Positions 38,806 to 48,524 of a stretch of DNA of 53,320 bases are shown one piece after another. Within the stretch, counting starts at the first letter, position 1. Each line of letters opens with the position of its first letter. The translations under genes were made by a program, and so were the position numbers. The notes beneath the pieces were generated by a model. That model was not told the DNA's origin and searched no databases. It saw nothing but the letters and a program-made list of their open reading frames with translations. The stretch spans positions 1-53,320 of the forward strand of contig JAHFPN010000003.1 of NCBI GenBank assembly GCA_023269635.1, read 5' to 3'. The DNA is from Hyphomicrobiales bacterium. Its GTDB lineage: Bacteria; Pseudomonadota; Alphaproteobacteria; Rhizobiales; Xanthobacteraceae.

Positions 38806-39408
38806 TCACCGTCCGGATCGAGGCCCCGGCTCCTTGAGCGTCCGCAGGATCGCCCGTACTTGCTGGCGCGCAACCTCGATGCCGCGGCCGGTATCGACCA
38901 CGAAGTCGGCGCGCCGACGCTTCTCCGAATCGGGCATCTGGCGCAAGAGCATGGCCTCGAATTTCTCCGCCGTCATCTCCGGGCGCGCAAGCACGCGCTC
39001 GCGCTGCAGCTCCGGCGGGGCGCTCGCCACCACGACCTTGTCCACGCGGCCCTTGCCGCCGGTTTCAAGAAGCAGCGGCACGTCGAGAACCGCAACCGAA
39101 GCGCCACTTTTTCTTGCGTCGGCAAGAAAGCGTTCTTGGGCTGCGCGCACCAGCGGATGGACGATCGCCTCGAGGCGCGCGAGCGCCTCCGGGCGGCCCA
39201 GCACCGCGGCGGCAAGCCGCGTGCGATCGACCCGGCCGCCCGCGGTGGTGCCGGGAAATGCGGCTTCGATCGGGGCCGCCGCCTCCCCGTCATAGAGCCG
39301 GTGCACCGCGGCGTCGGCATCGAACACCGGCGCGCCTTCCTCGGCGAAGAGTTGCGCGGTCGTGGTCTTACCCATGCCGAGCGAGCCGGTCAGGCCGAGC
39401 ACGATCAT
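38806..39408 (-). CDS. coaE: Dephospho-CoA kinase
   Basis: A 200-residue P-loop kinase for the last step of coenzyme A synthesis. Walker A is [17 protein letters not shown]. The [12 protein letters not shown] block, HPLVRAAQ and the [11 protein letters not shown] strand are typical. The ATG overlaps the aroE stop by four bases (ATGA). It is the second CoA enzyme in the window, with coaA. Confidence 0.95.
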   Translation of the reverse strand: MIVLGLTGSLGMGKTTTAQLFAEEGAPVFDADAAVHRLYDGEAAAPIEAAFPGTTAGGRVDRTRLAAAVLGRPEALARLEAIVHPLVRAAQERFLADARKSGASVAVLDVPLLLETGGKGRVDKVVVASAPPELQRERVLARPEMTAEKFEAMLLRQMPDSEKRRRADFVVDTGRGIEVARQQVRAILRTLKEPGPRSGR

Positions 39409-40247
39409 CGACGCTCCTTCTCGCCGAGATCGGCGAGCAACAGTGCGCGCAGCGCCGGCGTCACCTTGGGGCGCACGCCGAACCAGCGCTCGAAGCCCGG
39501 CACCGCCTGGTGCAGGAGCATGCCGAGACCGTCGATCACGGGATGGCCGCGGGCGCGGGCAGCGGCGAGCAGGCGCGTCTCCAACGGCACATAGACGATG
39601 TCATAGACCGCGGCGGCGCGCTTCAACGGCAAGAGATCGATCTCGAGCGACGGCTGCCCCTTCATGCCGAGCGAGGTGGTGTTGACCAAGAGGTCGGTTT
39701 CGGCGAGGCGCGGCGACAGCTCGGCAAAATCCATGACCGTGCATTTCTCGCCGAACTGCCGGGCGAGCGCCTCGCCGCGCGCCCGCGTCCGGTTCGCGAT
39801 CGCGATGCGGCGAACGCCCCGTTCGAGCAGCGCATAGATGACCCCGCGCGCGGCCCCGCCGGCGCCGAGCACGAGGGCCGTGACCGTGCGCTTCTCCCAG
39901 CCAGGCAGGCTCTCATCGAGATGCGCGGAAAAGCCATAGACGTCGGTATTGCTGCCGCAAAGTGCGCCATCCTCGAACCAGAGCGTGTTCGCGGCGCCGA
40001 GCGCGCGCGCCACTGGATCGGCGCGCTTCAGCTTGCGAAAGGCCGCTTCCTTGTGCGGGATCGTGACGTTGGCGCCCACGTATCGTTCGCCGAGACGGTC
40101 GAGGAAGCGCTCGATCGCTTCGGGCGCCACGTCCTCGCGCACGTAGTCACCCTCGATCCTGTGCTCTTTCAGCCAATAGCGGTGGATCAGCGGCGAGCGC
40201 GAATGCGCCACCGGATGGCCGATCACGCAGGCGCGGCGGAGGCTCAC
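39405..40247 (-). CDS. aroE: Shikimate dehydrogenase (NADP+)
   Basis: A 280-residue enzyme reducing 3-dehydroshikimate in aromatic amino acid synthesis. The substrate-binding N terminus ([22 protein letters not shown]), the catalytic Lys block ([15 protein letters not shown]), and the NADP-binding motif ([38 protein letters not shown]) are all present. It starts with GTG in a GTGA overlap with the maf stop. Confidence 0.95.
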   Translation of the reverse strand: MSLRRACVIGHPVAHSRSPLIHRYWLKEHRIEGDYVREDVAPEAIERFLDRLGERYVGANVTIPHKEAAFRKLKRADPVARALGAANTLWFEDGALCGSNTDVYGFSAHLDESLPGWEKRTVTALVLGAGGAARGVIYALLERGVRRIAIANRTRARGEALARQFGEKCTVMDFAELSPRLAETDLLVNTTSLGMKGQPSLEIDLLPLKRAAAVYDIVYVPLETRLLAAARARGHPVIDGLGMLLHQAVPGFERWFGVRPKVTPALRALLLADLGEKERR

Positions 40248-40852
40248 GGCAGCAATCCTTCACGCCGGAAGAACGCGCAGAGCGGCAGCAGCGGCAGGCC
40301 GAGGATGGTGAAATGGTCGCCCTCGATCTGCTCGAACAGATGCACGCCGAGGCCTTCGAGCTGATAGGCACCGACACTCTCGGTCACCCGCTTGCCCACG
40401 GCGGCAAGATAGGCGTCGAGCGCGGCGGTCGAAAGCACGCGCATGGTGAGACGCGCGGTCGCGACCGTTTCGAACATGATCGTCTCGCCGCGCGCAACCG
40501 CGCAGGCGGAATGGAGCGCGTGGGTCTTGCCCGAAAGTGCCGCGAGCTGCTCGCGCGCGGCCGCGATGGTCGCGGGCTTGGAGAAGCGGCGGCCGTCGAG
40601 TGCAAGCGTCTGGTCGGCGCCGAGTACCAACGCGCCCGGCCGGCGGCGCGCGACCGCGCGCGCTTTCTCAGCTGCGAGCAACGACGCGATCGTCTCGGGC
40701 GCCGCACCGCGCTCGGCGGGCGGCGCCTCCAGCGCGCGTTCATCGATTTCGGCCGCGTCGACCTCGACCGGAATCCCGGCGGCCTCGAGCAACGAGCGGC
40801 GCACGGTGCTTTTTGAGGCGAGAACGAGCGGCGCGCCGCGCCACAGGCTCAC
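40244..40852 (-). CDS. maf: Maf-like nucleotide pyrophosphatase
   Basis: A 202-residue Maf/YhdE/YceF family protein that hydrolyses non-canonical or modified nucleoside triphosphates. The N-terminal [31 protein letters not shown] motif and the [16 protein letters not shown] block are typical. Which subfamily substrate (dTTP/UTP or m7GTP) applies cannot be decided here. It starts with GTG in a GTGA overlap with the ppsR stop and overlaps aroE likewise at its own end. Confidence 0.93.
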   Translation of the reverse strand: MSLWRGAPLVLASKSTVRRSLLEAAGIPVEVDAAEIDERALEAPPAERGAAPETIASLLAAEKARAVARRRPGALVLGADQTLALDGRRFSKPATIAAAREQLAALSGKTHALHSACAVARGETIMFETVATARLTMRVLSTAALDAYLAAVGKRVTESVGAYQLEGLGVHLFEQIEGDHFTILGLPLLPLCAFFRREGLLP

Positions 40853-41700
40853 TGGCGCTCCGCCGCCTCGCGGCGACGCTCCTGCAGGAGCGAGAGCACG
40901 GCAGCCGCGGTCTCCTCGATCGAACGACGGGTGACGTCGATCGAGGGCCAGCCACGGCGGGCGCAGAGCTGCTTCGAGAATGCGATCTCTTGGGATACCG
41001 CCTGCCGATCCACATAAGCGGAGTCCGGCGGCACCGACTTCAGGCCCAGAAGCCGGTTTTGGCGGATCTGCACGATGCGCTCGGGCGAGGCATAAAGCCC
41101 GACCACGAGCGGCTTCGACAGCGTCTCGAGTTGCGGCGGCGGCGACACCCCGGGTACGAGCGGCACGTTCGCGGCCTTGATGCCGCGATTGGCGAGATAG
41201 ATGCTGGTCGGGGTCTTGGAGGTGCGCGACACGCCAACCAACACCACGTCGGCTTCCTCCAAATTCTCGAAGTGCTGGCCATCGTCGTGCATCATGGTGA
41301 AATTCAACGCATCGATGCGGTGGAAATAATCGGCATTCAGGAGATGCTGGGCGCCCACCCGCGGGGTCGTTTCGGTTCCGAGATAGCTTTGAAAGAGCGA
41401 TAGCACCGGGCCGAGCACCGAAAGAATCGGTAGGCCCAATTCGCGGCAGCGGCCTTCGAGGCGCTGGGCAATCTCACGGTCGACAAGCGTATAGAGCACG
41501 ATCCCGGGATTGGCTTCGATCTCGGCGATCACCGGATCGAGCCGTTTCAGCGACCGCACCATGGAATAGACATGCTCGATGGGCGAGACCGTCGCGTATT
41601 GCGCCGCAGCGGCGCGCCCGACGGTGATCAGCGTCTCACCGGTCGCGTCGGAGACAAGATGAAGATGGAAGTAGCTCGCGGCGGGCTGCTGTCGGGGCAT
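40849..41700 (-). CDS. ppsR: PEP synthase regulatory protein (DUF299/RP001 family)
   Basis: A 283-residue bifunctional kinase/pyrophosphorylase of the DUF299 family, which regulates PEP synthase or pyruvate phosphate dikinase by ADP-dependent threonine phosphorylation. The N terminus is [14 protein letters not shown] and the P-loop-like motif is [21 protein letters not shown]. The C-terminal [39 protein letters not shown] is the family signature. ATG 41700 is supported by the conserved start; the extension to 41757 is not. This is the homolog of Rickettsia RP001, the known left neighbour of alphaproteobacterial origins. It begins a five-gene coupled string running away from the putative oriC. 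Confidence 0.94.
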   Translation of the reverse strand: MPRQQPAASYFHLHLVSDATGETLITVGRAAAAQYATVSPIEHVYSMVRSLKRLDPVIAEIEANPGIVLYTLVDREIAQRLEGRCRELGLPILSVLGPVLSLFQSYLGTETTPRVGAQHLLNADYFHRIDALNFTMMHDDGQHFENLEEADVVLVGVSRTSKTPTSIYLANRGIKAANVPLVPGVSPPPQLETLSKPLVVGLYASPERIVQIRQNRLLGLKSVPPDSAYVDRQAVSQEIAFSKQLCARRGWPSIDVTRRSIEETAAAVLSLLQERRREAAERQ

Positions 41701-41991
41701 GGAAACCAGCCTGGAAGCTGTGAATCGGCGGGGAGAAAGGCACGCCCCTAGAGCCAACGCAAGGCCCGGCTGGGGACGTTACGGCATCGCATCCACACCG
41801 AGACCTGGGACGAAGCTTTTTGAGATAGAAAGTGAATTGTGGGACTAGATGAGCAATCGACTAGACGCAGAAGCGTCTTCTTCAGTGTATTTTAGTGATG
41901 ATTCAGCGGATCGTTCTGTGAATCTATTGTGCAGCCCCGGAGTTATCGTTATCGGGCTATCTAATAACTACAACAGTAAGATTCATAGAGA
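41701..41991. other. Putative chromosomal replication origin (oriC)
   Basis: A 291-bp non-coding interval between ppsR (RP001 family) and hemE. Its GC content falls visibly from about 41810 onward, the most AT-rich stretch of the window outside the right edge. Contents: four GANTC sites (41722, 41900, 41920, 41980); a DnaA-box-like 9-mer GCATCCACA (41789-41797; 7 of 9 to TTATCCACA); two TGTGAATC near-boxes (41719, 41917); a hairpin AGACGC-AGAA-GCGTCT (41863-41878); a repeated GACTAGA (41843, 41859); and two TTATCG units (41943-41954) beside an AT-rich run that may be the unwinding element. The RP001-hemE address is the established origin site in Caulobacter and Rickettsia. No perfect DnaA box is present, so functionality is inferred. 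Confidence 0.72.
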
Positions 41992-43050
41992 ATGGATTTG
42001 AAGGACGCAGTACAAGCGCAGAGTGGTGGACCGTTGATCGCAGTGCTTGATGGAGCCATTACCGACACTCCGCCACTCTGGATGATGCGTCAGGCTTGTC
42101 GCTATCTCCCGGAGTATCGGGAGGTTCGTACGAAAGCTGGCGGTTTCCTCGACCTTTGCCTCAATGCAGTGCTAGCGGCCGAAGTTACCCTGCAGCCGTT
42201 GCGCCGGTTCGAGCTCGATGCCGCGATCTTGTTCTCCGATATCTTGATCGTGCCATACGCGCTGGGGGTGAAGTTGTGGTTCGAGGACGGCGAGGGGCCG
42301 CGGCTGAGCCCAGTCGCGGATAGGCCGGGTTTCGAAGCAATGGGCCAAGCGCTTGCGGAAGCCGTGGTTGAACCGGTCTATGAAACGGCTCGACGCGTGC
42401 GCCAGGCGCTGGCGGCGGACCGAGCACTGATCGGGTTCTGCGGCGGGCCCTGGACGGTCGCGACCTATCTGGTGGCCGGGCGCGGAACCGCGGACAAGCG
42501 CGAGGCACTCGATCTCGCGCGGCGGGACCCCGCTCTCTTCAGCGATCTCATCGACCGACTTGCCTCGGCTTCGGCCGAGCACTTGATCGGCCAGCTGCGC
42601 GCCGGGGCCGACGTGGTGCAAATCTTCGATACTTGGGCCGGGGTGCTCGACGCCGAAGGGTTTCGCCGCTGGTGCCTCGGGCCGATGCGCGCGATTGTGA
42701 CGCGGGTGCGACAGGCAATGCCGAACGCGCGCGTGATCCTGTTCCCGAAAGGCGTGGCGCTGCCGCTCCTGCACGAGCTCGCCCAAACGGTCCAACCGCA
42801 GGCGATCGGGATCGATTCTGCTACCGGCCGCGCCGAAGTGCGCGCCTTGCTCTCGCCGATCGCGGCGGTCCAGGGCAATCTCGACCCGGAGATCCTGCTT
42901 CGCGGGGGCGAAGCGCTCGACCGCGCGGTGGACGCTATTCTCGATGCGTTCCACGGTACGCGCCATATCTTCAATCTCGGGCATGGCGTGCTGCCCGCCA
43001 CGCCGGTTGCGCACGTCGAGCGCATGATCGCGCGCGTCAAGAGGTGCTGA
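41992..43050 (+). CDS. hemE: Uroporphyrinogen decarboxylase
   Basis: A 352-residue TIM-barrel enzyme that removes four carboxylates from uroporphyrinogen III in heme synthesis. The N-terminal signature normally reads MRQAGRYLPEYR; here it is WMMRQACRYLPEYR (a TGT codon, Cys for Gly). The remaining family blocks are intact: AAILFSDILIVPYALG, GFCGGPWTVATYLVAG, VVQIFDTWAGVL, FNLGHGVLP. The first ~60 codons are visibly less GC-rich than the rest, blending with the origin region. ATG 41992 has only a weak AGAG close to it. The stop overlaps the hemJ start as TGATG. Confidence 0.95.
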   Translation: MDLKDAVQAQSGGPLIAVLDGAITDTPPLWMMRQACRYLPEYREVRTKAGGFLDLCLNAVLAAEVTLQPLRRFELDAAILFSDILIVPYALGVKLWFEDGEGPRLSPVADRPGFEAMGQALAEAVVEPVYETARRVRQALAADRALIGFCGGPWTVATYLVAGRGTADKREALDLARRDPALFSDLIDRLASASAEHLIGQLRAGADVVQIFDTWAGVLDAEGFRRWCLGPMRAIVTRVRQAMPNARVILFPKGVALPLLHELAQTVQPQAIGIDSATGRAEVRALLSPIAAVQGNLDPEILLRGGEALDRAVDAILDAFHGTRHIFNLGHGVLPATPVAHVERMIARVKRC

Positions 43051-43475
43051 TGCTCTACCTTTGGATCAAGGCGCTGCACATCGTGGCGGTCATCGCCTGG
43101 ATGGCGGCGCTGCTCTACCTGCCGCGGCTCATGGTCTATCACTGCGCGGCGGAGCCGGGGTCGAAGCAATCCGAGACCTTCAAGGTGATGGAGCGGCGGC
43201 TGCTCGTTTTCATCGCGACGCCGGCGATGCTTGTGGCTTGGGGCGCGGGGCTCTGGCTGTTGGTCGAGGGCGGGCTCCTGCGCGTGGGCTGGATGCAATG
43301 GAAGCTCGTGCTGGTGCTTGCGCTCTCGGCGCTGCATGGCCTGAACGCCAAATGGGTCAGAGACTTCGCGCGCGACCAGAACCGGCGCTCGGCCCGCTTC
43401 TATCGAATCGCGAACGAGATCCCGACCTTGCTCATGATCGGGATCGTCGTGCTCGCGGTGGTTAAGCCGTTCTGA
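43050..43475 (+). CDS. hemJ: Protoporphyrinogen IX oxidase HemJ
   Basis: A 141-residue, four-helix integral membrane protein that oxidises protoporphyrinogen IX in the many proteobacteria lacking HemG/HemY. The first helix carries the conserved His ([31 protein letters not shown]). Further helices are at about 52-74, 80-98 and 122-140, and the conserved K/R residues (WMQWKLVLV) are present. The start overlaps the hemE stop (TGATG), making hemE-hemJ a coupled heme operon directly beside the putative origin. Confidence 0.92.
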   Translation: MLYLWIKALHIVAVIAWMAALLYLPRLMVYHCAAEPGSKQSETFKVMERRLLVFIATPAMLVAWGAGLWLLVEGGLLRVGWMQWKLVLVLALSALHGLNAKWVRDFARDQNRRSARFYRIANEIPTLLMIGIVVLAVVKPF

Positions 43476-43651
43476 ACGCCGAGCCCGGCCGGGGCTTGCG
43501 CAGGCGGGCCGCTTTCCCTATGTTGGTTTTGCCTTCCCAATAGCAGGCATCGCGCAAGGTTCCGATCGGCTCGCCCGATTCGGCCGGCGCATCGGCCAGA
43601 GGCGCCTGCCTCACCAAGCCGAGAGACCTGCAACTCCCTCCCTACTCTGCC

Positions 43652-43677
43652 GCGGACGAGATTTCGCATTCGTCCGC
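43652..43677 (+). promoter_or_regulatory. Hairpin in the rho leader
   Basis: A perfect 8-bp inverted repeat (GCGGACGA and TCGTCCGC) with a 10-base loop. The downstream arm abuts AAAGG, the best ribosome-site candidate for rho, which starts 15 bases later. The position fits a hairpin controlling rho translation or Rho autoregulation. The 217-bp gap from hemJ to rho shows a further GC-rich inverted repeat (GCCC-GG-CC-GGGGC type) near 43484-43495, possibly at the end of the heme transcript. Confidence 0.45.
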
Positions 43678-43692
43678 AAAGGTTCCATCCCC

Positions 43693-44958
43693 ATGCGGGA
43701 AATGAAATTACAAGACTTGAAAACCAAGACCCCGACCGAGCTTCTGGCCGTTGCCGAGGAGCACCAGGTCGAAAACGCGAGCACCATGCGCAAGCAAGAG
43801 CTGATGTTCGCAATTCTGAAACAGCTGGCCGCCAAAGAGGTCGACATCGTCGGCGAAGGCGTGGTCGAGGTCCTTTCCGACGGCTTTGGCTTCCTGCGCT
43901 CGCCCGAGGCGAACTATCTGGCCGGCCCCGACGACATCTATATCTCGCCCTCGCAGATCCGCCGCTTCTCGTTACGTTCCGGCGACACCGTCGAGGGGCA
44001 TATCCGGAGCCCCAAGGACGGCGAGCGCTATTTCGCGCTTCTCAAGGTCAACACCATCAATTTCGAGGACCCGGAGAAGATCCGGCACAAGGTGCACTTC
44101 GACAACCTGACGCCGCTCTATCCCGACGAGCGCCTCAAGATGGAGCTCGACGACCCGACCAAGAAGGATCTCTCGGCGCGCGTCATCGACATTGTCGCGC
44201 CGCTCGGCAAGGGTCAGCGCGCGCTGATCGTCTCGCCGCCGCGTACCGGCAAAACGGTGCTGTTGCAAAATATCGCCCACTCGATCACCGGCAATCATCC
44301 GGAATGCTTCCTGATCGTGTTGCTCATCGACGAGCGGCCCGAAGAGGTGACCGACATGCAGCGCTCGGTGAAGGGCGAGGTGGTGTCCTCGACCTTCGAC
44401 GAGCCGGCCTCGCGCCACGTGCAGGTGGCCGAGATGGTGATCGAGAAGGCAAAACGGCTGGTGGAACACGGCCGCGACGTGGTGATTCTCTTGGATTCGA
44501 TCACGCGCCTCGGCCGCGCCTACAACACCGTGGTGCCGAGCTCGGGCAAGGTGCTCACCGGCGGCGTCGACGCCAATGCCTTGCAGCGGCCGAAGCGCTT
44601 CTTCGGCGCGGCGCGCAACATCGAGGAAGGCGGCTCGCTCACCATCATCGCGACCGCGCTGATCGACACCGGCAGTCGTATGGACGAAGTGATCTTCGAA
44701 GAGTTCAAGGGCACCGGCAATTCGGAACTCATTCTCGACCGGAAAGTCTCCGACAAGCGCGTGTTCCCGGCCATGGACATCACGCGTTCGGGCACGCGCA
44801 AGGAAGAGCTGCTGGTGCCGCCGGACGTATTGAAGAAAATGTATGTGCTGCGGCGAATCCTGAACCCCATGGGTACGGTCGACGCCATCGAGTTCCTGCT
44901 CGACAAGCTCCGGCAGACCAAGAACAACGCAGAATTCTTTGAATCGATGAACGCCTGA
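43693..44958 (+). CDS. rho: Transcription termination factor Rho
   Basis: A 421-residue hexameric RNA helicase that ends transcription. The N-terminal helix bundle ([38 protein letters not shown]), the cold-shock-like RNA-binding domain ([43 protein letters not shown]), Walker A ([19 protein letters not shown]), Walker B ([16 protein letters not shown]) and the Q/R-loops ([23 protein letters not shown]) are all intact. No long disordered insertion is present. Its neighbours are hemJ upstream and the opposite-strand DUF255 gene downstream. Confidence 0.98.
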   Translation: MREMKLQDLKTKTPTELLAVAEEHQVENASTMRKQELMFAILKQLAAKEVDIVGEGVVEVLSDGFGFLRSPEANYLAGPDDIYISPSQIRRFSLRSGDTVEGHIRSPKDGERYFALLKVNTINFEDPEKIRHKVHFDNLTPLYPDERLKMELDDPTKKDLSARVIDIVAPLGKGQRALIVSPPRTGKTVLLQNIAHSITGNHPECFLIVLLIDERPEEVTDMQRSVKGEVVSSTFDEPASRHVQVAEMVIEKAKRLVEHGRDVVILLDSITRLGRAYNTVVPSSGKVLTGGVDANALQRPKRFFGAARNIEEGGSLTIIATALIDTGSRMDEVIFEEFKGTGNSELILDRKVSDKRVFPAMDITRSGTRKEELLVPPDVLKKMYVLRRILNPMGTVDAIEFLLDKLRQTKNNAEFFESMNA

Positions 44959-44973
44959 CGGCAAATTCGGCCG

Positions 44974-46986
<2,013 letters not shown>

Positions 46987-47003
46987 GGGCGTTTCCGACA
47001 CGC

Positions 47004-47019
47004 GTTAACGATTCTTAAC
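47004..47019. promoter_or_regulatory. Palindromic TTAA element with a central GANTC
   Basis: In the gap between the DUF255 gene and trmE there is GTTAAC, then GATTC, then TTAAC: an inverted GTTAA/TTAAC pair enclosing a CcrM-type GATTC. It resembles a CtrA box, but the spacing between the two TTAA units is six, not seven. It lies 26 bp before the trmE ATG. Confidence 0.35.
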
Positions 47020-47044
47020 ACGAGACCGATCGGCGGAGGCCGCG

Positions 47045-48379
47045 ATGGCAGGCGAAACCGAAGACACGATCTATGCGCTTTCAAGCGGGCGGCTGCCGGC
47101 CGCGATTGCGGTCGTGCGCATTAGCGGGCCGAAGGCTCGAATCGGACTCGAAACGCTCGCCGGCAAGGTGCCGGAGCCGCGGCGCGCGGCGCGCGCGAGG
47201 TTCCGCGATCCCGCAAGCGGCGATGCGATCGACGATGGTCTCGTGCTCTGGTTCGCGGGTCCGGCCAGCGAGACTGGCGAGGACGTAGCCGAGCTGCATC
47301 TCCACGGCGGGCGCGCGATCGTGGCGGCGGTGTTTCGCGTGCTCGGGCGACTGGAGGGCTTTCGGCCGGCGGCGGCGGGCGAGTTCACGCGGCGCGCGCT
47401 GATGAACGGCAAGCTCGATCTCTCGGCGGTCGAAGGATTGGGCGATCTGGTGGCGGCGGAAACCGACGCGCAACGCCGCCAGGCGCTCCGGCAATTCCAC
47501 GGCGGGCTTTCTTCGAAGGTGGAAGCGTGGCGCGAGCGCATGGTCGAGGCCATGGCGCGGCTCGAAGCATCGATCGACTTTTCCGACGAGGGCGACGTGC
47601 CAGAGGATTTGCTCACGCCGGCGATCCGGATGGCGAGCGGGCTCGCGCAAGAGATGCGCTCCGTGCTCGCCGACGCGCCGCGCGGCGAGCGTTTGCGGGA
47701 CGGCTTCGTCGTGGCGATTGGCGGGCCACCGAACGTGGGCAAGTCGACGCTGGTCAATCGACTCGCGGAACGCGAGGTGGCGATTGTTTCGCCCGTTCCG
47801 GGCACGACGCGCGACGCGATCGAAGTGGCGCTCGATCTGAAGGGCGTTCCGGTCGTGCTGGTGGACACCGCGGGCGTGCGCGAGACCAAGGATCCGGTCG
47901 AAGCTGAGGGCGTGCGGCGGGCGCTCGCGCGCGCGGAAGCCGCGGACCTCGTGCTGTGGCTCGTGGAAGCGATGGATTCTAAGCCGCCCACGGCGCCGGC
48001 GGGTCGGCGGGTGATCGTCCTCCGGACCAAGGCCGACCTCGTCGATTCGGAAACGCAACGACGCTTGTCGGCAAAGGACTCGATGATGCTTTCGGCAAAA
48101 ACCGGCGCAGGGATGGATCGGCTGCTCGATCTGCTTGCGTCCGAGGCGGCCGGCCTCGGCGGCGAACCGGCGCTGGTGACGCGCGAGCGCCAACGGCATG
48201 CGCTCACCGAAGCGCTGAAGCGGCTCGAGGGCGCGCTGGCAGTTGCCGCGAAAGGCAAAGAGGAATTGGTCGCGGAGGAATTACGCTTATCCGCCAATGC
48301 CTTAGGACGCATCACGGGCCGCGTCGGGGTTGAGGAAGTGCTGGATGAGATTTTCCGGTCCTTCTGTATTGGTAAATGA
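47045..48379 (+). CDS. mnmE: tRNA modification GTPase MnmE
   Basis: A 444-residue GTPase (also called TrmE) that works with MnmG to modify U34 of tRNAs. The N-terminal formyl-THF-binding domain begins DTIYALSSGRLPAAIAVVRISGP. The inserted G domain has G1 IGGPPNVGKSTLVN, G2 GTTRD, G3 DTAG, and a G4 reading RTKADL instead of NKxD, a common alphaproteobacterial variant. The C terminus ends in the catalytic FCIGK. ATG 47045 has GGAGG five bases upstream. It heads the mnmE-mnmG-rsmG-parA-parB block. Confidence 0.96.
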   Translation: MAGETEDTIYALSSGRLPAAIAVVRISGPKARIGLETLAGKVPEPRRAARARFRDPASGDAIDDGLVLWFAGPASETGEDVAELHLHGGRAIVAAVFRVLGRLEGFRPAAAGEFTRRALMNGKLDLSAVEGLGDLVAAETDAQRRQALRQFHGGLSSKVEAWRERMVEAMARLEASIDFSDEGDVPEDLLTPAIRMASGLAQEMRSVLADAPRGERLRDGFVVAIGGPPNVGKSTLVNRLAEREVAIVSPVPGTTRDAIEVALDLKGVPVVLVDTAGVRETKDPVEAEGVRRALARAEAADLVLWLVEAMDSKPPTAPAGRRVIVLRTKADLVDSETQRRLSAKDSMMLSAKTGAGMDRLLDLLASEAAGLGGEPALVTRERQRHALTEALKRLEGALAVAAKGKEELVAEELRLSANALGRITGRVGVEEVLDEIFRSFCIGK

Positions 48380-48414
48380 AAGGTTAACGCGGAATCTGCA
48401 GTCGTTGCGGCGAT

Positions 48415-48433
48415 TGCGGGATCGACTCCCGCA
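48415..48433. other. Hairpin between mnmE and mnmG
   Basis: A perfect 7-bp inverted repeat (TGCGGGA and TCCCGCA) with a 5-base loop, 36 bp after the mnmE stop and 12 bp before parS1. It has no T-tract. Two GANTC sites are nearby (48392 and 48424, the latter across the loop). Confidence 0.4.
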
Positions 48434-48444
48434 GCGGCAATTCG

Positions 48445-48458
48445 GTTTCACGTGAAAC
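48445..48458. other. parS site 1 (ParB-binding centromere)
   Basis: The 14-bp palindrome GTTTCACGTGAAAC, flanked by G and A, matches 15 of 16 positions of the canonical bacterial parS TGTTTCACGTGAAACA. It lies in the mnmE-mnmG gap, about 3.4 kb upstream of parB and 6.5 kb from the putative oriC. ParB loads here as a CTP-dependent clamp to begin chromosome segregation. Confidence 0.9.
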
Positions 48459-48524
48459 AGCGGAAGGCGCGTGCGACTTTGACGCGCCTGGTTGGCTTCG
48501 ATAGATCGCGCGCGGGAGCAATCG

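Noticed and set aside
47004-47019. A canonical CtrA box
   Set aside because: The TTAA units are six bases apart instead of seven, so it is reported only as a CtrA-like palindrome.
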